A stretch of 64,000 nucleotides of DNA, taken from Nicotiana tabacum. Taxonomy: Eukaryota > Streptophyta > Magnoliopsida > Solanales > Solanaceae. The stretch spans positions 142,712,948 to 142,776,947 of the forward strand of contig NC_134082.1 of NCBI RefSeq assembly GCF_000715075.1. The letters run 5' to 3'. Below, piece after piece: positions 24,825-36,549 of the stretch. The translations under genes were made by a program, and so were the position numbers. Numbering within the stretch: position 1 is the first letter of the stretch; every line of letters begins with the position of its first letter. Under the pieces are notes generated by a model. The model saw only the letters and a list, made by a program, of their open reading frames with translations. It was not told the DNA's origin and made no database searches.

Positions 24825-24981
24825 TAGTGCCCTTCGAGGGGTTTTCACTAATAAGACTCTCTCATTTCTCTCAACTCTCGTCGCCTTCTGATGCTTATGA
24901 AGGTTTTCACCATAAGACTCTCTCATTTTGTTTATCTTAGCTTTCGTCGCCTTACGGTGCCTATGAAGGTTTTCACCATAA
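24825..24981 (-). repeat. Triplicated hairpin repeat in Tat2 3'UTR
   Basis: Three units with the same GAGAGAGTCTTA lead and AAAACC side as in Tat1. Stems in sense: TTATGGTG/CACCGTAA (24952-24981), TGGTG/CATCA (24889-24912), TAGTG/CACTA with inner CCC/GGG (24825-24850). Order and stem types match Tat1. Confidence 0.8.
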
Positions 24982-25360
24982 GACTCTCTCATTTTATTTT
25001 CTCTTTCTCAACTGGGGATTGGAGTGTTGCCGATAAAATTCTCTCTACTGGGGATTCTTTCGGCTATCAATTCGTTTCCAGCTTATGATCCTCTTCACTA
25101 CTGGGGACCAGAGTGTTATTCCCGACTTCCATTTGCATGACTTGGCACTTCTCGGATACCGATCGGGAGGTCTTTTTTGGACATCAATATGGGTTTCTGT
25201 GTATGGCTAAAATAAAAGGGGTATCAAAAGTTCAAAATAATTTTGATGGGTAAAACATTACAACTCTTGGAATCAAACTTCCTTTCCAAAATTACAAACA
25301 CAACTTCTGCCCCAGTTTCTTGCTTGGGGATTTTTATTTTTGTTACACTATGTTCACTAT

Positions 25361-25418
25361 GACCGAGCCTTGAGGCGCCTACGTATCCTTCTTGAGGAAT
25401 CAGGTCAAACGTAGTTCC
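25361..25418 (-). repeat. Boundary motif copy 2c (after pol)
   Basis: On the minus strand GAACTACGTTTGACCTGATT, GGATACGTAGGCG and GCTCGGTCAT; the stem is CTACGT/ACGTAG. It matches Tat1 copy 1a. Confidence 0.8.
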
Positions 25419-25644
25419 CAATTCCTTTGTTTTTCTTGTGACTTTTCTTTTGTCTTTATTATCATTATTTTCTCTTCTCTTTTATTTTCATTACCGATTC
25501 CAAAAGAGGGGTATGAAAGAATAAATAAGACTCAAAAGGGGAAGCAAAGGTTGAAGTGTTTGGATAGAAGAAAGAATTGGCTCCGTTATTTCATTCTCCG
25601 ATAAATGCCAAATGCAAACAAACAACAATTACAATCAAAAGAAA

Positions 25645-28600
25645 TCATACATAATATCTCTTAACTGCGTCAGAATTGATAGCCATGTCGGCGCATTTCC
25701 CTTCGATATCTGTTAAACATAAAGCACCATTGGACAACACTCTGGTTACAATGAATGGCCCTTGCCAATTCGGGGCGAACTTGCCCTTTGCCTCAGCCTG
25801 ATGTGGCCGGATGCATTTCAGCACTTGTTGGCCCACTTCAAGCTTCCGGGGACGCACCTTTTTGTTGTATGCTCTTGCCATTATCCTTTGATATAATTGG
25901 CCATGGCATACTGCTACCAATCTCTTTTCATCAATCAAGTTCAACTGCTCCAATCGGGCTTTGGCCCATTCATCGTCATCAATCCCAGCCTCAGCGATAA
26001 TCCGAAGGGATGGAATTTCAACTTCTATCGGTATTACTGCTTCAGTTCCGTATACCAACAAGTAAGGAGTTTCCCCTACTGAAGTACGGACAGTAGTGCG
26101 ATAACCCAACAATGCAAATGGTAATTTTTCATGTCATTGCCTCGAACCTTCTACCATCTTCCGAAGTATCTTCTTTATGTTTTTGTTGGCTGCCTCAACT
26201 GCTTCATTTACCTTGGGACGATATGGGGTGGAATTGCAGTGTGTAATCTTAAACTGTTGACATACCTCTTTCATCAAATTGTTGTTAAGATTAGCACAAT
26301 TATCCGTGATGATCACCTTTGGGATTCCAAATCTACAGATGATATGGGAGTGAACAAAATATACCACTACCTTCTTGGTTACCGACTTGAAAGTCTTAGC
26401 TTTAACCCACTTAGTGAAATAATCGATGGTGACCAGAATGAATCTATGACCGTTGCCAGCTCAATCGGTCCAATGATATCCATGCCCCAAGCAACAAATG
26501 GCCATGGTGCTGACATTGTATGCAATTCTGTCCGCGGAGAATGAATCAGATCTTCGTGTATTTGACACTGATGGCATTTCCGCATGAAACTGATACAATC
26601 ACGCTCCATAGCGAGCCAATAGTACCCTGCTTGAAGAATCTTCTTCGCCAATACATTACCGCTCATATGTGGCCCACAAACTCCAACATGTACCTCTGTA
26701 ATAACTGTTGCAGCTTGACTAGCATCTATACATCTCAGCAATCCCAAATCTGATGTTCTTTTATACAACACTCCCCCACTGAGGAAAAATCCATTTGCCA
26801 ATCACCGAATAGCTCTCTTTTGATCTCCGGTGGCCTGCTCCGGGTATATCCCCATCCTGAGGTATTCGTTGACATCATAAAACCATGGCTTGCCATCCAT
26901 TTCTTCCTCTATCATGTTGCAATAAGCATGCTGATCACGAACCTGGATATGCAACGGGTCAACATGAATTTTGTCTGGGTGGTGCAACATCGATGCTAAG
27001 GTGGCCAAAGCATCGGCAACCTCATTATGAACTCTTGGTATGTGTCTGAACTCTACTGATCGAAATCGCTTGCTCAGATCGTGCAAACATTGTCGATATG
27101 GTATGAGCTTCAAATCCCTTATTTCCTATTCACCCTGAATCTGATGCACCAGGAGGTCCGAGTCTCCCAAGACCAAAACGTCCTGGACATCCATGTCTGC
27201 AGCTAGCCGTAGACCCAAAATGTATGCCTCATACTCAGCCATGTTGTTGGTACAATATAAATGCAGCTGAACCGTAATAGGATAATGATGCCCTGTTTCA
27301 GAAATAAGTACCGCTCCTATTCCAACTCCCTTCGCATTTGCGGTTCCATCGAAAAAATCTTCCATCCTGGTTCCTTGGTTATTTCCAACTCATCTATATG
27401 CATCACTTCTTCATCAGGAAAATACGTCCTCAAGGGCTCGTATTCTTCATCAACAGGATTCTCGGCCAAGTGATCAGCCATTGCTTGGGCCTTCATGGCC
27501 GTCCTCATCACATAGACGATGTCGAATTCTGTGAGTAATATCTGCCATTTCGCCAATCTCCCTGTGGGCATAGGCTTCTGGAAAATATACTTCAGTGGAT
27601 CCAAGCGTGAAATGAGATAAGTAGTATATGATGACAGATAATGCTTCAATTTTTGGGCCACCCAAGTTAGGGCGCAACATGTCTTCTCGAGTTGAGTGTA
27701 CTTAACCTCATAGTTTGTAAACTTTTTGCTGAGATAATAGACGGCTTGCTCCTTCCTTCCTGTAATGTCGTATTGCCCCAGTACGCAGCCAAATGAATTC
27801 TCCAGGACCGTTAGATAAAGAATTAATGGTCTTCCTGGCTCAGGTGGAACCAACATAGGTGGGTTTGATAAATATCCTTTGATTTGGTCAAATGCTTCCT
27901 GACATTTTCCCGCCCATTCTACCGCAACATCTTTCCTCAGTAGCCGAAAAATGGGTTCACAAGTTGCTGTGAGTTGCGCAATAAACCTGCTGATATAATT
28001 CAACCTCCCCAACAGGCTCATTACTTCTGTCTTGTTCTTCGGCGGTGGCAAATCTTAAATGGATTTGATCTTTGATGGGTCCAACTCAATGCCTCTCCGA
28101 CTGACGATGAATCCCAACAGCTTTCCAGATGGAACACCAAATGCACATTTGGCCGGGTTGAGCTTAATATCGTACCTTCGAAGTCTTTGGAAAAACTTCC
28201 TTAGGTCTGCTACGTGGTCCTCCTGATGATTGGATTTTATGATCACATCGTCCATGTATACCTCAATCTCTTTATGTATCATGTCATGAAACACAGTAGT
28301 CATTGCTCTCATGTACGTTTCCCCAGCATTCTTCAAACCAAATGGCATTACCCGGTAGCAATAAGTCCCTCACGACGTAATGAAAGCCATCTTTTCCGCA
28401 TCTTCTTCATCCATTAGAATCTGATGATACCCGGCATAGCAATACACAAAAGACCCGATCTCACGTCCGGCGAAATTATCGACCAAGATATGGATGTTGG
28501 GTAATGGAAAGTTATCCTTTGGGCTTGCCCTGTTCAGATTGCGGTAATCGACACACACTCTGATCTTTCCATCTTTCTTCGGCACTGGCACCATGTTAGC

Positions 28601-29107
28601 TAACCAATCAGGATATCGAGTGACCCGAATAACTGCAGCTGTTTGGTTACTTCCTCTTTAATCTTCACACTCATGTCTATTTTGAACTTCCTCAATTTCT
28701 GCTTGACGGGAGGGCATGTCGGGTTAATGGGCAATTTGTGAACCACTAAATCTGTGCTTAACCACGGCATGTCATCATACGACCATGCAAAAACGTCTTT
28801 GAACTCAATAAGTGCTTTGATTAGTTCTTCCCTGATATTTGGTGCAATGTGGATGCTTATTTTAGTTTTCCTGATATCATCTACATCCCCTAAATTGATG
28901 GCTTCTGTGTCATTTAAGTTGGGTTTGGATTTCTCCTCAAACTGGCTTAACTCTTTATTTATCTCTTCGAAGGCTTCATCCTCATCGTATTCCGATTCAT
29001 CATCATAATCGACCTCTTGTACAATTAGTCCGGAATCAGATTAATTTCTTAGACTGGGTTGAAGATCCTTTGTGCATGCCATGTCATTAGAACCAATATA
29101 AAGAGAA
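25645..29107 (-). pseudogene. pol: Tat2 pol: RT, RNase H, second RNase H, integrase
   Basis: Same domain order as Tat1 pol. RT has VPKKDGKIRVCVDY and a YMDD-type box (EVYMDDVIIK, about 28250). RNase H 1 is at about 27700-27900. RNase H 2 is at 26950-27365 (FFDGTANAKG ... DSDLLVHQ ... HNEVADALA). Integrase has CHQC, MDIIGP, ITDNCAN and VEAANKN, ending VKRYYV. The exon start at 29107 follows TTCTGAACAG. Stops: TAA near 29040, TGA at 28367-28369, TAA at 28052-28054, TAG at 27123-27125, TGA near 26800, TGA near 26131. Frame changes occur near 28610 (short deletion), 27340 and 26375. The Gly after ITDN is Cys here. Not functional. Confidence 0.94.
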
Positions 29108-29345
29108 CTGTTCAGAAAGAGAAAAGAAGAAAACAAAGTTAAAACAAAATAATAAGAACAAAAGCTTTCACTTTATTAAAATACGGGATAACAGAGTTTC
29201 ACACTTTGCCGAATATAAAACAAAACTGGATTACAACCCTGGAATAATCCAAAAAGACAAGAAAGAAAAATCAAAGCCCACTACCATGACTCCCTCCGGG
29301 TAGGAAGGGGAGTAGCCATCCAATTGTTGATATTTGCCCTAGGCC
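29108..29345 (-). other. Tat2 intron between protease and pol
   Basis: The minus strand is T-rich toward its 3' end and closes with TTCTGAACAG. The donor was not fixed; it lies near the protease stop (about 29340-29355). The same sequence type precedes pol in Tat1. Confidence 0.55.
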
Positions 29346-29352
29346 CCACAAA

Positions 29353-30979
29353 CTATACATCTAACCTACTGGACCCTTCTCCAGCTTCTATGATGTTGAC
29401 ATCGACAAACAGCCTTTCAAAGCCCTCATTCAAATCTCCATCTGGCCCAATCAGTGGTGCGAGAACTTTCGGGACCGACAACTTTCTGATACCTGCTCTG
29501 ACAAATGATCTGGATAGGCGCGGGATTGGCTTGGGAAGGACCCAAACTCTTTTCTTCAACTTGCGGGCCTGTCTCACATCCGCCACTGTAGGCTTGAACC
29601 CCAACCCAAAGGTATCCAGATTTTTGGGCAAAGAAACCGGCTGAACAATACCCTGAAGATCAGCCCCTAAACCTTTGCTTGGCACAAACCCGTTCTTCAA
29701 CATTTTCGAGGCTACCATGACAGTTGTAGCTGCTATTTTGGGAAGTGGGATACTTTCACCTTCGGTAACTTTGTCCACTAAAACCGTATCGAAAACCTGG
29801 TAAACCCACGGTCCCTTATCATCATCAGTATCTATGAAGGGCACGATGGCATCACTTACGGCGCTTGCATTGTGTTCCCCCTGTAGTACGATCTCTTGCC
29901 TATCCGACTCGAATTTGACCATCTGATGTAATGTAGAAGGCACTGCTTTGGCGGCGTGGATCCAGGGTCGCCCCAACAGAATATTATATGACACTGCCAT
30001 GTTTAACACTTGAAACTCCATGGTGAACTCGACTGGACCAACTGTTAATTCAAGTATGATGTCACCCACTATGTCTGTACCACCACCATCAAACCCTCGA
30101 ACATAGATGTTGTTCTTGTGAATCCTATCACCATCGACCTTCAGTTTGTTCAATGTGGCCAAAGGACAGATATTGGCACACCTATCATCAATCAGTACTC
30201 GAGTGACTACCGAGTCTTCACACTTCACAGTCAAATAAAGGGCTTTATTATGTTTTGTACCCTCCACGGGCAACTCATCGTCTGAAAAAGTGACCCTGTT
30301 GACCTCGAAAATCTTGTTTGCTATTTTTTCCAGATGGTTCACAGAGATCTTATCCGGAACATGGGCTTCATTCAGAATTTTCATCAATAACCGGCGGTGC
30401 TCGTCTGAATGGATCAACAATGATAATCTTCCTCAACTGCTCTACAATGGAGTAATCTTGCGCCTTCATTTTCTTTAAAAATTCTTCCGCCTCTTCCTCG
30501 GTAACTGGATTCTTTGTCGCTATTGGATTGGCCCTTCTTAACTCTGCGGGGGCAAAACACCTTCCCGAACGAGTTAACCCCTGTGCCTCACATATTTCTT
30601 CCACAACTTCCTTCCCCTTATGCATTACCATTACCTGACTGTAGCTCCATGGAACAGCTTTCTCACTGATTATCGGCAACTGCATTACTGGCCTGATAAC
30701 AACTAGTCCTATACATGCCCCCTTCACGGCTACTAGCTTACTTGATATCCCTTGCACCATTACTTTGACCGGCTCTGGATTCTTGGCAACATTAGATGAA
30801 CTCTTCCCTATCACCACCACTGGCTTGCCTTCTACCCTTTTCGACTGTACTACCGCTTTTCCACTGATCAACTTTTCTTTCGGACTGGCACGGATCATCA
30901 TTACTATTTGTGAGGGCTTCTTGAGCTTCCCTACTTCATGCACTAGTTCGATCATGTGGGCTTCATGGTGTGCCGGCAA
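29353..30979 (-). pseudogene. Tat2 protease region (aspartic protease with G-patch-like segment)
   Basis: The N-terminal part (30979 to about 30400) is basic and poorly conserved. The protease follows in another frame: VTRVLIDDRCANICPLATL, then a hydrophobic YNILLGRPWIHAAKAVPSTLHQ core typical of Tat proteases, and a glycine-containing KGLGADLQGI segment resembling a G-patch. Family members usually have Asp-(Asn/Gly)-Gly-Ser or similar at the active site; here it is DDRC, so catalysis is doubtful. The frame break near 30400 coincides with a small deletion. It ends in RLDV at 29353, before the intron. Confidence 0.85.
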
Positions 30980-31012
30980 CGAGTTCTAATTGATGTTAGG
31001 TGCCTCTGGCTC

Positions 31013-32782
31013 CTAGACCTCGATCCTATTTGTGTCAATGAGATCTTGTACGGCAGTCTTCAACTTCCAACACTTCTCAGTATCATGCCCGAGATCCCCT
31101 GAACAATATTCACAGCTTACCGAGTGGTCCAGATTTTTGGGAAGGGGATTTGGCAATTTGGGCTCCACAGGACTCAATAGGCCTAACTGCCTCAATTTGT
31201 GGAACAAAGTAGTATAAGTTTCTCCCAGCGGAGTGAATGTTCTCTGCCTCTGCACCCTTTCATTCCTGAAAGTCTGATTCCCACGGAAGCCTGGTCCCGA
31301 AGGATTCCTGTAGGCCCTTGGTGGTGGATATGTATTTTGTGGAGGTGGATATGTGTTTTGTGGGGGTGGATATGTATTTTGTGGAGGTGGATATGTATTC
31401 TGGGGAGCCAGCGCATGCCATTGCGGGCGAGCCGGAGGCTGGGTGTAAGTTTGGGCGTGATGGACAGAGAAGTGTGGCTCTTGTGGTGGGTAGTAGGGCT
31501 GTGGAGGGCCGTATGGAATGTGTGGGTAATTTGAGTGATGGGGTCTAGGTTGGTAGTAAGGGGGGGGACCTCTGGATCTGGACCAAGTACTTGCCTCCAC
31601 TGTTGCGACATTTTCCCTTTTCTTCTTTCCAAGCGCACCTCCCGTGCCGCTCTGGATGGCCTGAATGGTTGCTTTAATCGCCGAATAGCTCAAGATTTTG
31701 TTGGACATAAGTCCCTCTTCAATCATACCGCCCATTTTTCCTATTTTGTTAAAAGATTTTCCAACTGACGTCACCAAGTGACCAAAGTAAGTTGGATTTA
31801 GAATCTGTAGAAAGTAGTCCACCATTTCCCCCTCTCTCATCGGAGGATCAACTCTTGCTGCATGTTCTCTCCACAGGAACCCAAATTCTCTAAAGCTCTC
31901 TCTCGGCTTCTTCTCAAGTTTCAGCAATGTGAGATGGTCAGGGACGATCTCAAGGTTATACTGGAAGTGGCCTGCAAAGGCTTGTGCCAGATCGTCTCAG
32001 GTGTACCACCTGCTAGGATCCTGTCTTGTGTACCATTCCAGTGCAGACCCGCTTAGACTTTGAACAAAATGAGCTATTAGCAGCTCATCTTTTCCCCCGG
32101 CCCCTCTCATCTTACTACAAAAACCTCGCAGATGTGCCATCAAATCACCGTGCCCCTCGTATAGATCAAACTTTGGCATCTTGAACCCTGCCGACAATAG
32201 AATGTCGGGGAACGGGCACAGATCTTTGTAGGTCACACTGACTTGGTTGCCTAACCCATGGATATTCCTGAAGGACTGCTCCAGGCTTTTAAACTTTCTA
32301 AGCACTTCGTCTTGCTCTGGGCTCTTAGCCGGCTTTTCAGTCTCTACCGGGATCTCGAAGTGAGTGTTATAAGTATGAGGCTCGGGTGATTTGAAGGTTG
32401 TTTCAGGGGGGTAATATTGGTTATCGTGAGTCTGAAACAACGGCTCGTTGGATGATCTTTGCAGCGTGACTGGTGGGGGTGCCACGAAAACAGGAACATT
32501 TGGTGGAGGAGGGTTCTGATTGGGTTGTGAAGCTTGGGGATCATAGGCATTTCTTCCCTAATAGTATTGGTGACTGGGGAAGTTTGTCGAAGGGCCAGGG
32601 GGAGGGTATTCCGGCGTGTGTCCTGGTGGGAGAGTGGGAATAACGGGAGGGTTAGGCACCTTTTGTACCCTAGCTAAGGCCAGCTGCATTTCTTTCATCT
32701 CCTGTCTCATTTTATCCATTTCCTCCTTCAGCATTTGATTCTCCGTCCTTTAATCCTCGACACTTTGGTCTAAACTAGTCAT
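31013..32782 (-). pseudogene. gag: Tat2 gag
   Basis: It starts MTSLDQ with a Glu/Met-rich coiled segment (32650-32780), then a Pro-rich linker and the gag core (PKFDLYEGHGDLMAHLRGF ... ALEWYTRQDPSRWY; then EKKPRESFREFGFLWREHAARVDPPM). A Pro/Tyr-rich region has four perfect QNTYPPP repeats (about 31320-31410). A cysteine-histidine cluster, CEYCSGDLGHDTEKC, is near the end. Stops: TAA near 32750, TAG near 32570, TGA near 31993, TAG at 31010-31012. Gag would form the particle shell. The plus-strand ORFs at 31199-31548 are shadows of the proline repeats. Confidence 0.92.
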
Positions 32783-33109
32783 GTTTTTTAGTATGGGCCC
32801 TTTGGATCTTGTTTGGTAATGGTAATCTGCCAGAACGTTCTAACAAACTAACTGGTTCGAAATCTCTGGAAGGACAGCAAACTTGTTAGCGTTAGAGTTT
32901 AACACATATTGCAATTTCACGTTGGGGGATGCAATGTTCCTAGGCAGTTTAACCATTTCTAACATGTCTTTGCTTCGACCGCATGCGTCATTTCGGCTTA
33001 CTTTTTTGTGCCTCGTTTAAGTGTTTCTGAAACTTTCTATCTCTCTTTTTATTTCTTTCTTTTCCTTTCTTTTATTCACTTTGCCTTTCTCTTTTTCTAT
33101 TAGTGGTGA

Positions 33110-33173
33110 TCGAATCTTATGTGGATTGCCTATGTATCATGTCCCCGCATGAATCAAACCGGGCGTAGTTCTG
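33110..33173 (-). repeat. Boundary motif copy 2b (between ORF1 and gag)
   Basis: On the minus strand GAACTACGCCCGGTTTGATT, GATACATAGGC and ATTCGATCAC. The first stem is weaker here (CTACG/CATAG). Confidence 0.75.
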
Positions 33174-33366
33174 CCACAAGTGCAGAAAATAAAGACACCA
33201 TTTTTGGATTTTTCAACCTTTACTAGCAAAACGTTTTATTACAAGGCAAAACATTTTTGAAAGGAAATTGACAGACTTGATACAGACTACAGACTTTATG
33301 CCAAAAAGGGAAATACAAACTCCGACGGACAACAGACTCTGAAGACAAGGAAAATACAGACTCAAA

Positions 33367-35414
33367 CTATGGACGTTTCAAAGTTTTGAATTTTGGCGCC
33401 CACGGGGCGTCGTTCGGCCTTGCCGCGGGCTTTGGTGAAAGGACCCTTTGCAGATCTTTCAAATCTTTCATGATCTGGTGGACATAAATCATTATTGAAG
33501 CAAAGAAGGTGGTACATGACATATCCTCACAAGCTAGGCACTTCATGGTGATGTAGTGCCAGATATCGTCGATCCTTCCCTTGATTCTGTCCCTTTCCAT
33601 AAGCAGTCGCTCTATTTGTTGATTCCGCGTCCCCAGCATTTGCACGTTGTAAAGGAGTTGATCCTGAAACTCATTCATCTATTTCTCCATTCGGGCCATT
33701 AGATCATAGTAGCACTTCCTATCTGCTCTGGCATCTCGGGCTTGTCTGAAGATCCGCTCTTTGAGAGTGGATATTGTTTCTCTCAATATAGCAATGTTCC
33801 TATCGTAGTCCCTCTTCATTTGTTGCATAGACCGTGCTCGCTCTTTTGCCTTTTTTATCCATTTCACCTGGATTCTCGCTAGACCAGCATTAGATTTTTC
33901 CAGGACTTCTTGATACTCGAGGACTTTCTTCTTTAGACCGTTTATGAGCCTTTCATCAGCCCGGCCTCTCTTCGCGTTTCTGGTAGCTATCTTCACTTCC
34001 TGGATTTGAGCTTTGAGGACCTCGTTTTCTGGAGCTAGTTTTCTCTTTTCTCCCTCATCTGCAGCGATATGCAAATCTTTCTCAAATTTCAAATCTATAA
34101 CTTGCTTCTCCAACTTGCCTATTGTAACCCTGTACTCGTTCTCTTTAGCCAACCAATCCCACTGTTCTTTCGACGCTTTGACGAATTCCTGGAGATGGGG
34201 TCTCTTAGCCGGCCTTTCGTGCTCAAGTTCTCTCATGTACCAAGCAAGGTATCCTGGCGCCGCTTCGCCTTTGGCCTGATCCTGCACGCAAGTATCTACT
34301 TTTAAATATTGGCATTCACTACAGATCTGACGGACTCTTGCTTCAGAGAACTGTCCGTCAGGGCTAATCTCAATTACTTGAGCACTAAGATCTTCCTCCT
34401 ATGGCACTGTTTGGCATCTCCCGAGTTGTCTCAAAACCCGATATGGCGCGTAAGGCTGAATGCTCTTGAGCCCCATCAATAGAAAGTGGGTCCTAGCTGC
34501 CGGCATATGGATGACCTCGTCGACGGGCAACCATCCTAGTGTCCACTGTATTTGGCTGGCGGTGAGGGTCCGAAAGAATGATGTCCATGCCGTAACTCCC
34601 TCGGGTGACTGACCCCCTTGATTCTTGTGTAGAACTCTTCTATGCAAGTTTTCTTCGAGGATCCATAACTCAAGAGCTGGGAACGGTGGCAGAGATGCTC
34701 AGTCATCCATATTTGTAGCAACAAGTTACACCCCTCGAAAAAGTTCCCTCTGGCTTTGCAGGCTGTGAGAGCTCAGAAGATATCAGATACTATCATAGGC
34801 GCAAGAGTGCTTTCATCTTGAATGAGCAAGGTACTGATGATCCCGGCTATTTTCAGATCAATGTTTCCATCTTTCCTTGGAAATACCAAAAGGCCCAAAA
34901 AGGTTATCATAAAAGCCACTCGTCTATGCTCGTCCCATTTCTGACGGTTACTTTTCCTGCATAACTTGTTACCCGGGTTGTTGAATCCTCCGACATGACC
35001 GTATCTGTCGTATATGAAGCGCGGATTACAAAACCCTGCTGCCAAATATGGGTTATGGACCGTCCTGGGTATCTTTAACGAATCTAAAAACCGATGCGCA
35101 GTGACAACTCTTGGAGCAACCAGGTATTTTTGCCTCAACGGAACTTCAGCATTTCCGATGTACCCGGTTATTTCCTCCAAAATCGGAGTGAGTTCAAATT
35201 CGGAGAAGTGGAAGACATTGTGTGTTGGGTCCCAACAGGTGACCAAAGCTCTTATGATATCCCCCCGAGGCTAGATTTTCAATAAACCTGTAAGACCTTT
35301 TAGATATTTCTTGACCTCATCTTGCCCTTCTCTACCTAAATCATCGCACCATAGCCGCAACATGAAAGGGATTTTAGTCATTATTGAAAAAGGTTCATTT
35401 TGCATCGTGCTCAT
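33367..35414 (-). pseudogene. Tat2 ORF1 (Ogre-type extra ORF upstream of gag)
   Basis: ATG at 35414 (MSTMQNEPF). A globular N-terminal part includes ALVTCWDPTHNVFHFSEFEL, TPILEEITGYIGN and KWDEHRRVAFMI; I recall this type as DUF7745-like in Solanaceae proteins, not checked. The C-terminal half (33679-34287) is Lys/Glu-rich and strongly coiled-coil-like, ending KFKTLKRP at 33367. Stops: TAG near 35272, TGA near 34770, TAG at 34399-34401, TAG at 33679-33681; one frameshift near 34650. Its role in Ogre elements is not known to me. Confidence 0.8.
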
Positions 35415-36531
35415 CCTGCACGTTTATTAAGGTGATTAAACAAAAAATAAAATTTATCTGACTCAACCAATTGGCTGTTTTTTTTTCACGGATTAAAAGA
35501 AAGATCCGGTTCCGAACACGGCCTTTCAGCACTTCGGGAACGAAGATTTTGAGGCTGGGTGAGTCAACCGGTCAAAAATCCAAAAAACGACTATGAGTGG
35601 TCGTTTATGCATAGTCAGCCTTCCGGCGTCCCTTTTGGGAACATTCGGCTATTTTGACAAAAACGGCGTCACCCGACTTATTTATGACGATAATTAAAAT
35701 TTTAACATTTTTGTAAAGGGGAGGTTGGACCCGATGAGGGTTGCCTACGTATCCCGCACCCTGTGAGAATCAAACCGGCGTAGTTCGAGTAGATAAAACA
35801 AACTTCTTTTGAAAACAAGACTCTTTTCAATGGAAAATAAAACCATTTTTCATAAACAAAACCCTTTTTTTCATTTTCTCAAAAAATCCGCCAGAGTTTC
35901 GACGCTATTTGGACATTGATTTTTTTCAAAATAGGCGATTAACTACCTCTATATCTCTTTCCTCAAAGTATTCAAAAGCCGGTCGGCATGCAAGTTCGAA
36001 GCAAATAAATGCACAAGTAGCAAGTAAGATGCATCAGGATGGTCTTTTTCATTTTTGGTACGCATGTCCTAGACAGACCCAACCCCTGTGTTGAGCCTCC
36101 AAAGTCAAATGCACATGATGCAAACAAACGTTCCTACTAGGGATCCGGCATGAAGCTGAGTTATTCTAGGTTCGTAACCTGGGTATGTGTTCTAGACTGT
36201 GTACCCGAGCGGACAACTCGAGTCGAGGAGGAAGCTACGTACCAAGGACCCGCGGGATCGTCCGGCTTTGTAACTTGTCCGGCCTCTTTCTTATTCCAAG
36301 GTATGACACTAACAGAATAGGGAGTCTCGACCAGCAAGCACATCCCCGGAGGTAAGAAGAGAAGGGTTTTGGCATAGTTTATATACAGTTCAAATAATAT
36401 CAAAGCGGTAAAAGCAGCATTTAGCACATTAGGCCCAAACATGTAAAAATCAGATAATAAACAAAGACAATTATAACAATTATTCCAAGCTCAAATTCTC
36501 GAACCCTGAACCAGAAGTTCAGGGCTCTTAT
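35415..36531 (-). other. Tat2 5' leader
   Basis: Sequence between PBS and ORF1. It contains boundary-motif copy 2a and no recognisable coding region; ORFs 35909-36094 and 36161-36442 are short and not conserved in anything visible here. Confidence 0.65.
35725..35788 (-). repeat. Boundary motif copy 2a (leader, before ORF1)
   Basis: On the minus strand GAACTACGCCGGTTTGATTC, GGGATACGTAGGCAACC and CGGGTCCAACC. The stem is CTACG/CGTAG. Confidence 0.78.
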
Positions 36532-36549
36532 TTCCCCAGCAGAGTCGCC
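36532..36549 (-). promoter_or_regulatory. Tat2 primer-binding site
   Basis: The minus strand reads TGGCGACTCTGCTGGGGA, starting TGG as expected for pairing with a tRNA 3' CCA end. I could not assign the tRNA. It overlaps the PBS-like segment CAAGTGGCGACTCTG of the LTR because the last 92 bp of the 5' LTR are missing. Confidence 0.75.

Larger units (their letters stand above)
23631..25644 (-). other. Tat2 3'UTR, proximal part
   Basis: Non-coding. It holds the three hairpin repeats (24825-24981), boundary motif 2c (25361-25418) and about a dozen CTGGGGA-type tracts on the plus strand (for example 23691, 23851, 24074, 24169, 24509, 24594, 25012, 25049, 25098), which read TCCCCAG in the element's sense. 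Tat1 has the same order at 3609-5195. Small ORFs (23786-24046, 24130-24321, 24658-25088) are not conserved. Confidence 0.75.

Noticed and set aside
24439..25088. Small ORFs in Tat2 3'UTR
   Set aside because: The homologous Tat1 region does not keep the frames; conservation is in the hairpins, not codons.
31199..31548. Plus-strand ORFs rich in Trp/Val/Asp
   Set aside because: They are the antisense shadow of the four QNTYPPP repeats in Tat2 gag.
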